Source of the DNA: Pantoea sp. CCBC3-3-1
GTDB taxonomy: Bacteria > Pseudomonadota > Gammaproteobacteria > Enterobacterales > Enterobacteriaceae
DNA: 64,000 nucleotides
Direction of reading: 5' to 3'
NCBI RefSeq assembly: GCF_007981265.1
Contig: NZ_CP034363.1
Coordinates: 2,604,001 to 2,668,000 of the forward strand
Position 1 is the stretch's first letter, and each line of letters starts with the position of its first letter. Position numbers and translations under genes: made by a program. Positions 56,572 through 64,000 of the stretch are shown piece after piece. The notes below the pieces were generated by a model. The model ran no database searches. It was not told the DNA's origin and saw nothing but the letters and a program-made list of their open reading frames with translations.

Positions 56572-58134
56572 TTACTGCTCTTCTTCGGCGTGAGGACGCT
56601 CACGCGTAACCCGCACCAGATCGATACGGTAGTCGGTAGCTTCCAAAATCTGGAACTTCACCGGGGGCAGCTCAATCACTTCGCCTGGCTGCGGCAGCTG
56701 GCCTTTTTGTTCGATCAACAGACCGGCTAACGATGCGTGATCGTCTTCATAATTAACCAGTACCTGCGTATCCAGCAGCTGCTGCAAAGAGTGCAAATCC
56801 GTGCCGCCTTTAACCAGCCATCCGTCGCCGTCAGCCACAATATCTGGCGTTTCATCTTCATCCGGGAATTCACCGGCAATGGCTTCCAGCACGTCCAGCG
56901 GGGTGATTAAGCCCTGCACAACGCCAAACTCGCTGGTGACCACCACAAAACTGCCTTTCGCCCGGCGCAACACGCCCAGCAGGTTAATTGGATCGAGCGT
57001 CTCAGGTACAATGATGGGTGGCGTGGCCGAAGCAAAAGCGGCAACATCGGCGCCCTGATCCAATGCCACCAGCAGCTCTTTCGCTCGCACTACACCGATA
57101 ATTTCATCAAGCTCGCCACGACATACCGGGAACAGGCTGTGAGGCGTATCAAGCAGCTGCAAGCGGACTTCATCTGTTGGACGCGTTGCATCAACCCAGG
57201 AAATTTCTCCGCGCGGCGTCATGATACTGCGAACCGAGCGCGAGGCCAGCGTCAGCACGCCGTTGATCATGTAGCGTTCTTCATCCTTAAAGGCTTCCTG
57301 TGGCAATATTTTTGCCATTTCCGTCCCTTCACTGCTGCTGCTTTCCTGGCTACGTCGGCCGCCCATCAGGCGTAAAATCGCTTCGGCCGTTCGCTCACGC
57401 ATCGGCCTTCTGGCCTGATGACGCATAAAATTAACTCGCGCAATCTGGTTAAACAGCTCAATCAGGATGGAGAAGCCAATTGCCGCGTAGAGATAGCCTT
57501 TCGGAATATGGAAACCGAAACCTTCAGCTACCAGGCTAAGACCAATCATTAACAGGAAACTTAAACACAGCACAACGACTGTCGGATGCGCGTTAACAAA
57601 ATTGGTTAAAGGCTTTGATGCCAGCAGCATAACGCCCATGGCAATAACAACCGCAGTCATCATGATTGCCAGGTTGTTTACCATCCCTACTGCGGTTATG
57701 ACGGCATCCAGCGAGAAAACCGCATCCAGCACAACGATTTGAATCACTACAGCCCAGAAACTGGCGTAACCTTTGTTGCCGTCTCCGTTATGCTCCCGAT
57801 TTTCCAGCCGTTCGTGGAGCTCCATCGTGGCTTTAAACAGCAGGAACAGTCCACCGATCAGCAAAATCAGATCGCGGCCCGAAAAAGCAAAATCGCCAAC
57901 GCTGAACAGCGGACGCGTTAGCGTGACCATCCATGAGATGAGCGAGAGCAGCCCCAGGCGCATTACCAGCGCGAGAGACAGGCCAATTAATCGGGCCTTA
58001 TCACGCTGTTTAGGCGGCAGCTTATCGGCAAGGATGGCGATGAACACCAGGTTATCGATGCCAAGGACGATCTCAAGGACGACCAGCGTCAGCAGACCTG
58101 CCCAAATTGAGGGGTCTAAAAGAAATTCCATCAC
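56572..58134 (-). CDS. yoaE: TerC-CBS-CorC membrane protein YoaE
   Basis: 520-aa inner-membrane protein (E. coli 518). TerC domain of about seven helices (residues 8-235) with the acidic LGIDNLVF and [15 protein letters not shown] motifs, then two CBS domains (about 300-415), then a CorC_HlyC domain (about 430-510). The related proteins export or handle metal ions such as Mn; substrate here unproven. The ATG overlaps the stop of an upstream ORF (TGATG). The E. coli neighbours manXYZ and mntP are not present. Confidence 0.94.
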   Translation of the reverse strand: MMEFLLDPSIWAGLLTLVVLEIVLGIDNLVFIAILADKLPPKQRDKARLIGLSLALVMRLGLLSLISWMVTLTRPLFSVGDFAFSGRDLILLIGGLFLLFKATMELHERLENREHNGDGNKGYASFWAVVIQIVVLDAVFSLDAVITAVGMVNNLAIMMTAVVIAMGVMLLASKPLTNFVNAHPTVVVLCLSFLLMIGLSLVAEGFGFHIPKGYLYAAIGFSILIELFNQIARVNFMRHQARRPMRERTAEAILRLMGGRRSQESSSSEGTEMAKILPQEAFKDEERYMINGVLTLASRSVRSIMTPRGEISWVDATRPTDEVRLQLLDTPHSLFPVCRGELDEIIGVVRAKELLVALDQGADVAAFASATPPIIVPETLDPINLLGVLRRAKGSFVVVTSEFGVVQGLITPLDVLEAIAGEFPDEDETPDIVADGDGWLVKGGTDLHSLQQLLDTQVLVNYEDDHASLAGLLIEQKGQLPQPGEVIELPPVKFQILEATDYRIDLVRVTRERPHAEEEQ

Positions 58135-58295
58135 AGACTCCGGAAAAAGGTACAGGAAGAGAAAGCCAGCGGTCGAATTAACACGCTAAGCAGGGCATTC
58201 AGAAGAACAGAAAATGTGCCGTTTAACGGCTGAAACGGGGAAAAACTGGCCGGATGACCCGGGGGCATTAATGAGCGACTTCGGTGACAGTCCAT
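58134..58295 (-). CDS. yoaL: Upstream ORF translationally coupled to yoaE (YoaL-like)
   Basis: A 53-codon frame, [20 protein letters not shown] at the start and CTFFRSL at the end, with a hydrophobic middle ([13 protein letters not shown]). Its TGA overlaps the yoaE ATG. It fills the roughly 200-nt leader between promoter and yoaE. A small protein YoaL encoded just upstream of yoaE is reported in E. coli, which I believe is the counterpart. The start has no strong Shine-Dalgarno sequence. Confidence 0.6.
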
Positions 58296-58340
58296 AGGGA
58301 GGGCTGAGGCCCGTTACTCCTGTGTTAAATAAGGATCCCT

Positions 58341-58369
58341 ACTGTAATCACACCGTTGCCTGGCGTCAA
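58341..58369 (-). promoter_or_regulatory. Promoter of the yoaL-yoaE unit
   Basis: Minus strand TTGACG (58364-58369), 17-bp spacer, TACAGT (58341-58346). The start would be near 58334, giving about 200 nt of leader before yoaE and 40 nt before the upstream ORF. Confidence 0.75.
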
Positions 58370-58438
58370 AATATTTTCTTACATTTACATTATCATGCAT
58401 CATCCTGCGTCCAAAGATGATGCACAGGCTGAATTTGC

Positions 58439-59290
58439 TTATTCCTGCCCGGCCTGGCAGGACTCTGCAATATCACGGGTTCGCTGCCATAAACGCAACG
58501 TGAAATCAGTTTCCACTGCAAATTCTGCGGTTGTCGCCAGTACGCCCCACACTTCCGGGCGCGCACGCCATGCGAAAGGCGTCATCTGGAGCAGAGCGGC
58601 TGACTCTTCGCTGTTGAGCCGCATTGGATAATTCAGCGAATGCTCTTCAACCAGCGTAAAGCCGCCAAGCTGCTCAGGCGTTTCATCGTGCAGTTTAACG
58701 TGCTGATAAATCAGCTCTTTGAACTGAATTAGATGGCGTGGCCCGGGCGTAACGGTCAATACATAGCCTCGATCCTTAACCACTCGCGCCAGTTCTTCTG
58801 CCTTGCAGGGCGCGTAAATACGCAGTACAGCATCAAACTGGTTATCAGCGAAAGGCAAACGGTGGCTGGAGGCGACGCAAAACTTAACGTTATGGTAGCG
58901 CTTAGCGCCAAAGCGTACGGCCACCTTTGAGACATCCAGCGCATGTACGTCAGCCGGGCCTTTTTCCTGCATCCGGTTAGCGACCGCATGCGTGTAATAC
59001 CCTTCCCCACAGCCGATATCCAGCAGGCTTAAGGCGTCGCCTTCCAGTACACGCGCAAAGATATCGCACACTTTTTGCTGTAACGGCTGATAGTGACCGG
59101 CATCAAGAAACTCGCGCCGTGCCAGCATCATATCGGCACTGTCGCCCGGCTGTTTAGAGCGCTTATGCTGTACCGGCAGCAGATTAACATAGCCCTCTTT
59201 TGCCTGATCGAACTGATGCCGGTTTTCACAGCGCCATGAGGACGCTTGTGATGACAGGGGCTGATGGCAAAGGGGACACTGGTACGACAT
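58439..59290 (-). CDS. rlmA: 23S rRNA (guanine-745-N1)-methyltransferase RlmA
   Basis: Methylates G745 of 23S rRNA with SAM. 283 aa (E. coli 269). N-terminal zinc finger Cys5, Cys8, Cys21, His25 (CPLCHQ...CENRHQF), then [15 protein letters not shown], and a Rossmann methyltransferase with [14 protein letters not shown] and [21 protein letters not shown]. Same strand as cspC upstream. Confidence 0.95.
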   Translation of the reverse strand: MSYQCPLCHQPLSSQASSWRCENRHQFDQAKEGYVNLLPVQHKRSKQPGDSADMMLARREFLDAGHYQPLQQKVCDIFARVLEGDALSLLDIGCGEGYYTHAVANRMQEKGPADVHALDVSKVAVRFGAKRYHNVKFCVASSHRLPFADNQFDAVLRIYAPCKAEELARVVKDRGYVLTVTPGPRHLIQFKELIYQHVKLHDETPEQLGGFTLVEEHSLNYPMRLNSEESAALLQMTPFAWRARPEVWGVLATTAEFAVETDFTLRLWQRTRDIAESCQAGQE

Positions 59291-59365
59291 AACAACTCTC
59301 CGGCAATATTGAGGGCGGCAGTTTACCGGAAACCCAGGCGCTGCGGCAGTTTTTCTTCGCGTAAC

Positions 59366-59397
59366 AGAAAAAGCCCTGCCATTTCTGGCAGGGCTTT
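59366..59397 (-). terminator. cspC terminator
   Basis: Minus strand AAAGCCCTGCCA/TGGCAGGGCTTT, 12-bp perfect stem with a four-base loop, then further T residues. Between cspC and rlmA. Confidence 0.9.
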
Positions 59398-59451
59398 AAA
59401 ATTCAGATTCGTGCCTGATTACGCGAGGCAATAACAGGCTCAGATCGAAAA

Positions 59452-59661
59452 TTAGATAGCGGTGACGTTCACAGCAGCAGGGCCTTTCTGGCCGTCCTGA
59501 ATTTCGAACTCAACGTTCTGGCCTTCAGCCAGAGTTTTGAAGCCATTACCCTGGATTGCAGAGAAGTGTACGAACACATCTTTGCTGCCATCAGCTGGGG
59601 TGATGAAACCAAAACCTTTAGACTCGTTGAACCACTTAACCTGACCTTTAATCTTTGCCAT
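59452..59661 (-). CDS. cspC: Cold-shock-like RNA chaperone CspC
   Basis: 69-aa OB-fold nucleic-acid-binding protein that stabilises mRNAs such as rpoS in E. coli. RNP1 KGFGFITP and RNP2 VFVHFSAI are intact. Almost identical to E. coli CspC. AAGGAATTTGCAAA precedes ATG 59661. Preceded by yobF in the same operon. Confidence 0.97.
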
Positions 59662-59714
59662 TTTGCAAATTCCTTAGAGTGTTAATTCGCCCGAGGGCTT
59701 GACGTACAAAAAAA

Positions 59715-59816
59715 TCAGAGACACAACTGCATGAGGCATAAATTAAGGCTCGGCAAGGAAGCGGTATTCAACGTAACGTCTTTACTCAGAACTTCTTTAC
59801 TGAAGATGCCATACAT
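59715..59816 (-). CDS. yobF: YobF small protein (short form)
   Basis: 33-codon gene upstream of cspC. MYGIFSKEVLSKDV reproduces the conserved start of E. coli YobF (MCGIFSKEVLSKHV, 47 aa). The remainder differs and is 14 residues shorter. Position before cspC is the E. coli one. Frame extensions upstream of ATG 59816 are not conserved. Confidence 0.8.
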   Translation of the reverse strand: MYGIFSKEVLSKDVTLNTASLPSLNLCLMQLCL

Positions 59817-59916
59817 AAACAGAACTGTACCCCGTTTTACCAAAAGCGTTATCACATATTCGTTTATTAATGGCAAGTCATTTTTAAACAGTGATAGAGA
59901 TGCTGCACACAATTGA

Positions 59917-60357
59917 AACGGTAAGTCATGGATCGCACATTATGTATGGATTATCACAAGCGTTAATCGCAAACACCAAATAATGGTGGCCTGAATGCTT
60001 CTCAAAACTTAGCCCTATGTTAACCTGCCGGCGCACTGAAGTCCATTGCGCTTTAAAGGCTGGCTTCCATTGTCGGCTGAATTGATTGCAGAAATATGGC
60101 ATAGCTTACTCAAAAAACTTCATTCAAAAATGGTATTCATTGCTTAAAGAAATGTCAGGCCTGACTGCACAAAAAGAAGCCTTTGGTTCAAAATGAAATT
60201 TAAATTGCACCAAAATCAGGAAAATGGTTTTTGCGTTGCCCCATTTATAAGCAAGACGGCCGTCTGCTTATTCCCGGCCGAAGCATCAGTCATTTTGGAT
60301 TAACGGCTCGTACCTCCATCTTTGGCAAGAGTTAAATTAAGCAATTTAGGACTATTC
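59917..60357. other. AT-rich intergenic region with one dyad
   Basis: 441 bp containing the yobF-cspC upstream region and the downstream side of the MBL gene. No ORF is supported. A near-perfect palindrome AGACGGCCGTCT with flanking TAAGCA/GCTTA arms lies at 60251-60273. Nothing else is recognised. Confidence 0.4.
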
Positions 60358-61356
60358 CTAATTAATATTATTTAGTGTAATTTTTGCACCAATTTTCCAG
60401 GCGCTGAAACAAATATCATCCAGCCCGGCGGCACGCATCGCCGCTGCTAACACGCGTGGAGGTTCATCAAGCGATTCATCAGCCAGCTCAAAGACTCCCC
60501 AGTGAATCGGAATAGTGAGCGGCTGCCCTAAATCGCGATGCAGCGAAACAGCCTGTGTCGGGTCCATGTGTTGCCCGCGCATAAACCATGTAGGAGCATA
60601 GGCCCCCACAGGCAACGCCGCAAGATTAAACGGGCCAAGGTTGCGTGGCACAGCAAGAAGGTTCTCGGAGTATCCGCTATCACCTGTAAACCAGAAACTG
60701 AGGGCGGTATTTTTTATCACCCAACCACACCATAGTGAGCGATTACGATCTTTAAGGGTGCGCATACTCCAGTGGCGTGCAGGCACTGCATGCAGCGTTA
60801 ATCCGGCTGCCTGGGTACTTTCCCACCAGTCCAGCTGCGTAACCTGCTTCGCGCCCCGCTTATCAAACCAGGGCTTTAGCCCCAGCGGCACGACAAACTG
60901 CACCTGCGGGAAACGATGAAGAATTTTTTTGATGGTAGGACGATCGAGGTGGTCGTAATGATTATGGGATATCAACACGCAATCGAGAGAGGGTAAATCA
61001 GCAATATTGAGGGCCGCTGGCGTTTTACGTTTAGGACCATAAAAACTCACTGGCGACGCTCGCTCCGAAAGTGCCGGGTCGATTAGCGTATATTTTCCCG
61101 CCGTTCGTAACAGCAGACAAGCATGTCCCAGCCACCAGACCGCATCATCATTACCCGACAAATCAGCACGCTGCCACCACTGCTGGATAAATTCATCGTA
61201 GCCGTGAGCCGGGGGAAAAGGTAAACCCTGCGCCTTACGCTCCTTGCGCCAGCGTTTAAGGTCGCCTTCTTTACGTAATTCAACTTCAGGGTTGCGGAAC
61301 CCCTCAGGCGTGTGGTGTGCCTTTTGCGGATCGTACCAGGGATTTTGCCAGGCCAT
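60358..61356 (-). CDS. MBL-fold hydrolase (NAPE-PLD/UlaG-like)
   Basis: 332-aa metallo-beta-lactamase fold enzyme. Zinc motif SHNHYDHLD (about residue 130), FTGDSGYS with the bridging Asp, and IPIHWGVFELADE with the last His are those of NAPE-hydrolysing phospholipase D-like proteins. N-terminal extension WQNPWYDPQKAHHTPEGFRN is typical of that group. No signal peptide. 21 bases after yebO on the same strand, so likely co-transcribed. Substrate not known. Confidence 0.85.
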   Translation of the reverse strand: MAWQNPWYDPQKAHHTPEGFRNPEVELRKEGDLKRWRKERKAQGLPFPPAHGYDEFIQQWWQRADLSGNDDAVWWLGHACLLLRTAGKYTLIDPALSERASPVSFYGPKRKTPAALNIADLPSLDCVLISHNHYDHLDRPTIKKILHRFPQVQFVVPLGLKPWFDKRGAKQVTQLDWWESTQAAGLTLHAVPARHWSMRTLKDRNRSLWCGWVIKNTALSFWFTGDSGYSENLLAVPRNLGPFNLAALPVGAYAPTWFMRGQHMDPTQAVSLHRDLGQPLTIPIHWGVFELADESLDEPPRVLAAAMRAAGLDDICFSAWKIGAKITLNNIN

Positions 61357-61377
61357 CTTTTTTCCTTGTTTAAAGTA

Positions 61378-61647
61378 TTAGCGCTCCGGGATCAAACGGG
61401 TAAAGTCTTTACTGCCCTCTTCGTCAGACGCTGTTTTTTCTTTCCCGGCCACTGCCTCAGCGAGCCGCATCAGCAACGCATTCTGCCGCTTCTGTTCTTC
61501 CAGCAGCGCTTCAAGTAAACGAACCTGCTCATTGGCCCGTACGCTGGCACGGTTGATAAAAAACCAGGCAAGCAGCCCAACAATGATTAATCCAACGATG
61601 AAGCCCAGGGACGCCATCCCCATCGCACCGCTTGCTAACTCATTCAT
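61378..61647 (-). CDS. yebO: YebO family membrane protein
   Basis: 89-aa single-pass inner-membrane protein. Hydrophobic helix about 14-34 followed by NRASVRANEQVRLLEALLEEQKRQNALLMRL, a coiled segment shared with E. coli YebO, and an acidic tail. ATG 61647 follows GAGG; GTG 61650 is an alternative. Function unknown. Confidence 0.9.
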   Translation of the reverse strand: MNELASGAMGMASLGFIVGLIIVGLLAWFFINRASVRANEQVRLLEALLEEQKRQNALLMRLAEAVAGKEKTASDEEGSKDFTRLIPER

Positions 61648-61650
61648 CAC

Positions 61651-61884
61651 GACCTCAAAATTTTATGATTACCGGCCTTTTATCGCGGCCAGGGAAGATT
61701 TTACCGGCTCAGGCTTAAATTGACAGCCGCCATGCGTAAAATTCAGAACCTTCACGCAGGCGATTTAGAGATAGTTGTGTATGCTTCACTCGTAATGCGT
61801 AACGCATCGTAAAAACGTAGTAGCGTGATGGCAGACAGCGTGGAAGTAAAACAGGAAGCTGTCTCTTACAAAAAAGGAGAAAGG
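61651..61884. other. yebO/yobH gap, no mgrB
   Basis: Divergent promoter region. E. coli has mgrB (47 aa) next to yebO; no frame here resembles MgrB and no PhoP box pair is seen. Confidence 0.45.
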
Positions 61885-62121
61885 ATGAAATTTTTAGTGC
61901 GTATTGTTGCATTACTGGTCGTGCTCTGGCTTGGCCTGCTGATAACAGGCTATGGCGTTCTGGCAGGCAGCGCTGAGAACGTGGCGGGTATGGGGTTGCA
62001 GTGTCAGTATCTGACAGCACACGGCATGACTACCGCTCAGTATCTGCATAGCGATAGCGGCATTGTTGGCGTTACAGATTGCCCGTTACTGAAAAAAATT
62101 ACAAAAGTTGTCGATAACTGA
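61885..62121 (+). CDS. yobH: YobH family exported protein
   Basis: 78-aa protein with an N-terminal hydrophobic segment (residues 5-28). The mature part LQCQYLTAHGMTTAQYLHSDSGIVGVTDCPLL, with two conserved Cys, matches E. coli YobH. AAGGAGAAAGG precedes the ATG. Function unknown. Confidence 0.9.
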   Translation: MKFLVRIVALLVVLWLGLLITGYGVLAGSAENVAGMGLQCQYLTAHGMTTAQYLHSDSGIVGVTDCPLLKKITKVVDN

Positions 62122-62124
62122 TGT

Positions 62125-62149
62125 AAAAAAGGCCAGTTTTATACTGGCC
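62125..62149 (-). terminator. kdgR terminator (and yobH end)
   Basis: 7-bp stem GGCCAGT/ACTGGCC; on the minus strand it is followed by six T residues, so it terminates kdgR. It lies between the convergent yobH and kdgR stops. Confidence 0.85.
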
Positions 62150-62156
62150 TGCTTGT

Positions 62157-62948
62157 TCAGAAAGGCCAGTCGCGATAGCCCATCTGCTCGGAAATAATGC
62201 GTGCAGAGTGGTGCAACATTTTGACGTAGCTACTTTTCTCTTCTTCAGAGAAGCGGATTGTCGGGAAGGAGATGCTCAGTCCGGCAATCACCACGCCGAA
62301 ACGATCGAATACCGGTACCGCAATACATCGCAGCCCTTCTTCCTGCTCTTCATTGTCCTCGCCAAACCCTTGCGAACGCACCTTATCCAGCTCTGGCAGA
62401 AGCGCACTGATGCTGGTTAGAGTACGTGAGGTACTGCGCTCAAACGCCACTTCTGCGAGGATCTGCTCGACTTCTCCACGATCGCGCCAGGCCAGTAAAA
62501 CTTTCCCAATCGCCGTGCTGTAAAGAGGATTACGGCGACCAATGCGTGAATACATACGCAGGTTATAGAGGGAATCTATCTTGTGAATGTAGACAATGCT
62601 GTCTTCTTCCAGCGCGCCCAAATGAATGGTTTCTTTTGTCAGTCGGGATATTTCACGCATTTGCACGTCTGCGCTACGAATCAAATCAACGTTTTGCAGC
62701 GCTTTTGCTCCCAGCTCAAACAGCTTTAGCGTCAGGCTGTATTTTTCGCTATCGCCTTCCTGAGAAACGTATCCAAGAGATTTCATCGTCTGCAAGAAAC
62801 GGTAGACGGTACTTTTAGACATCATGACCCGCTGGGACAGCTCGGTAATACCTTGCGCCCTCTCCTCACCCAGCGCCTTTAAGATGCCGAACACTTTCAG
62901 CACCGAAGAGACTGAATCAGGCTGTTTATCCATATCATCCTTCGCCAT
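62157..62948 (-). CDS. kdgR: IclR-family repressor KdgR
   Basis: Repressor of pectin/hexuronate catabolism and transport genes, released by 2-keto-3-deoxygluconate. 263 aa, the E. coli length. N-terminal winged helix (about 12-75, VLKVFGILKALGEE...MMSKSTVYRFLQTM), C-terminal IclR effector domain with HLGALEEDSIVYIHKID and GEDNEEQEEGLRCIAVPVFD. ATG 62948 is preferred (AAGG 7 bases upstream); an adjacent ATG lies one codon earlier. Next to yebQ as in E. coli. Confidence 0.96.
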   Translation of the reverse strand: MAKDDMDKQPDSVSSVLKVFGILKALGEERAQGITELSQRVMMSKSTVYRFLQTMKSLGYVSQEGDSEKYSLTLKLFELGAKALQNVDLIRSADVQMREISRLTKETIHLGALEEDSIVYIHKIDSLYNLRMYSRIGRRNPLYSTAIGKVLLAWRDRGEVEQILAEVAFERSTSRTLTSISALLPELDKVRSQGFGEDNEEQEEGLRCIAVPVFDRFGVVIAGLSISFPTIRFSEEEKSSYVKMLHHSARIISEQMGYRDWPF

Positions 62949-62974
62949 CATCTAACCTTTATTGTTTTATAAAA

Positions 62975-62993
62975 AATGGAACACTATTTCTAT
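62975..62993. promoter_or_regulatory. KdgR operator in the kdgR/yebQ gap
   Basis: AATGGAACACTATTTCTAT-type sequence, matching 16 of 19 positions of the KdgR-box consensus AATRAAAYRYYRTTTYATT. It lies 27 bp upstream of kdgR in the kdgR-yebQ intergenic region, suggesting autoregulation or control of yebQ. Confidence 0.65.
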
Positions 62994-63135
62994 TATAGAT
63001 TTTTCGCTGTCGGTGGCGCAACGCTCAGCGTAATAACCTCGACACATTTACTGATGATTACTGTTAACCAAAAATGGCATAGTTATTAAAAAATCATTAG
63101 CATAGTGATATTCACTCTTCTGACTACTTTTCCCG

Positions 63136-64000
63136 ATGCCGATAACACCTCCACAAGACGGTTTGCCCATTCCACAGCGTTATGGCGCAATTCTCGCGAT
63201 TGCGCTTGGCATCACTGTTGCTGTACTTGACGGTGCCATCGCCAACGTTGCTTTGCCTACGATTGCCCGTGAACTGCATGCCAGCCCGGCAGAATCAATC
63301 TGGATCGTCAATGCTTATCAGCTGGCGATTATCGTTTCCCTGCTTTCGTTATCTTTTTTGGGGGATATCCTCGGCTACCGACGTATCTATCAGGCCGGCC
63401 TGGTGTTATTTACCTGTACCTCACTGTTCTGCGCCCTTTCCGGCTCGCTAGAGATACTGACTTTTGCCCGCGTGCTACAGGGTTTTGGCGGCGCAGCTTT
63501 GATGAGCGTTAATACAGCACTGATCAGAATTATCTACCCGCAGCGCTATCTGGGCCGGGGCATGGGGATTAACTCGCTGATTGTTGCGGTATCAACCGCA
63601 GCCGGCCCGACCGTGGCAGCGGCGATCCTTTCTGTTGCATCGTGGAAATGGCTGTTTTTGATCAATGTGCCGGTTTGCCTGGCGGCGCTTTACCTTGCGC
63701 TGCGTTTTTTACCGGATAATCAGCAGAAAGCGCAGGAGCAGCGGTTCGACGTGCCCAGCGCCATAATGAACGCGCTAACCTTCGGTCTGATGATTTCGGC
63801 GCTTAGCGGTTTCGCTCAGGGTCAGAGCGGCAAGCTGATTCTGGCAGAAGTTGTCGCGCTGGTTATCGTTGGCGTCGTGTTTATCCGCCGCCAGCTGCGT
63901 TTACCTTTTCCGCTTTTCCCGGTGGATTTACTGCGCATCCCTGTCTTTTCACTGTCACTGGGCACATCGGTCTGTTCATTCTGCGCACAGATGCTGGCAA
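63136..64000 (+). CDS. yebQ: MFS transporter YebQ (partial)
   Basis: DHA2-type (14-helix) drug transporter cut by the window end after 288 codons. LPIPQRYGAILAIALGITVAVLDGAIANVALPTIA, WIVNAYQLAI, LGDILGYRRIYQAGL (motif A) and RVLQGFGGAALMSVNTALIR match E. coli YebQ. Divergent from kdgR with a KdgR-box between them. Substrate unknown. Confidence 0.92.
   Translation, partial: MPITPPQDGLPIPQRYGAILAIALGITVAVLDGAIANVALPTIARELHASPAESIWIVNAYQLAIIVSLLSLSFLGDILGYRRIYQAGLVLFTCTSLFCALSGSLEILTFARVLQGFGGAALMSVNTALIRIIYPQRYLGRGMGINSLIVAVSTAAGPTVAAAILSVASWKWLFLINVPVCLAALYLALRFLPDNQQKAQEQRFDVPSAIMNALTFGLMISALSGFAQGQSGKLILAEVVALVIVGVVFIRRQLRLPFPLFPVDLLRIPVFSLSLGTSVCSFCAQMLA

Noticed and set aside
58135-58340. 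yybP-ykoY (Mn) riboswitch before yoaE
   Set aside because: TerC genes often have one and the leader is long with a GGAGTAAC element, but the conserved loop sequences and the closing GACCTTT strand are not present. The space is filled instead by an ORF coupled to yoaE.

Overview
The window is a piece of an enterobacterial chromosome, most likely Erwiniaceae (Erwinia or Pantoea type). Almost every core gene can be recognised by family and by gene order shared with Escherichia coli. Several E. coli neighbours are missing, and a WbaP/AmsG-type exopolysaccharide initiating transferase sits alone among the core genes. The genus is inferred from gene content, not proven.

Layout: (1) 1-2340: start of rssA, ychJ, purU, then two tandem tRNA-Tyr genes with rtT-like repeats. 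(2) 2341-10680: xthA-nudG, ynjH-topB, ydjA, sppA, ansA-pncA, with selD absent between ydjA and topB. (3) 10746-19165: yeaC-msrB, gapA-yeaD, yeaE, mipA, and the stress kinase pair yeaG-yeaH behind a good sigma-54 promoter. (4) 19484-30912: cvrA, an unknown small gene, the WbaP-like transferase, an MFS pump, dadX/dadA, spoVR (ycgB), fadR and dsbB; nhaB is absent. (5) 30913-37202: accessory region where E. coli carries umuDC and hlyE. It holds a small lipoprotein, an exported type I dehydroquinase, a zinc-ribbon protein, and a prophage relic with lysozyme, broken cro-like gene, CI-like repressor and operators. The relic also carries a Tlde1-type (DUF2778) toxin with a candidate membrane immunity protein. 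(6) 37203-50964: ycgN, ycgM, an MltB-like transglycosylase, ycgL, minCDE, rnd, fadD, yeaY, tsaB, yoaA, small genes, yoaB, a secreted hydrolase and yoaH. (7) 51074-64000: pabB-nudL, sdaA, pdeD, the yoaL-like upstream ORF and yoaE, rlmA, yobF-cspC, an MBL hydrolase, yebO, yobH, kdgR and the start of yebQ.

Genes that act together: YeaG kinase, YeaH and SpoVR form a functionally linked stress set although spoVR is about 8.5 kb away. FadR is encoded here and a FadR operator lies before fadD. KdgR has an operator in the kdgR/yebQ gap. DadX and DadA convert L-alanine through D-alanine to pyruvate. MinCDE place the division septum. PabB and NudL are translationally overlapped.

The most unusual structures are: two 111-bp palindromic intergenic repeats (6222-6332 and 29201-29311) whose arms differ by compensatory base pairs; the Tlde1/immunity module inside the prophage relic, with operator-like dyads on both sides; and the exported dehydroquinase with an intact active site.
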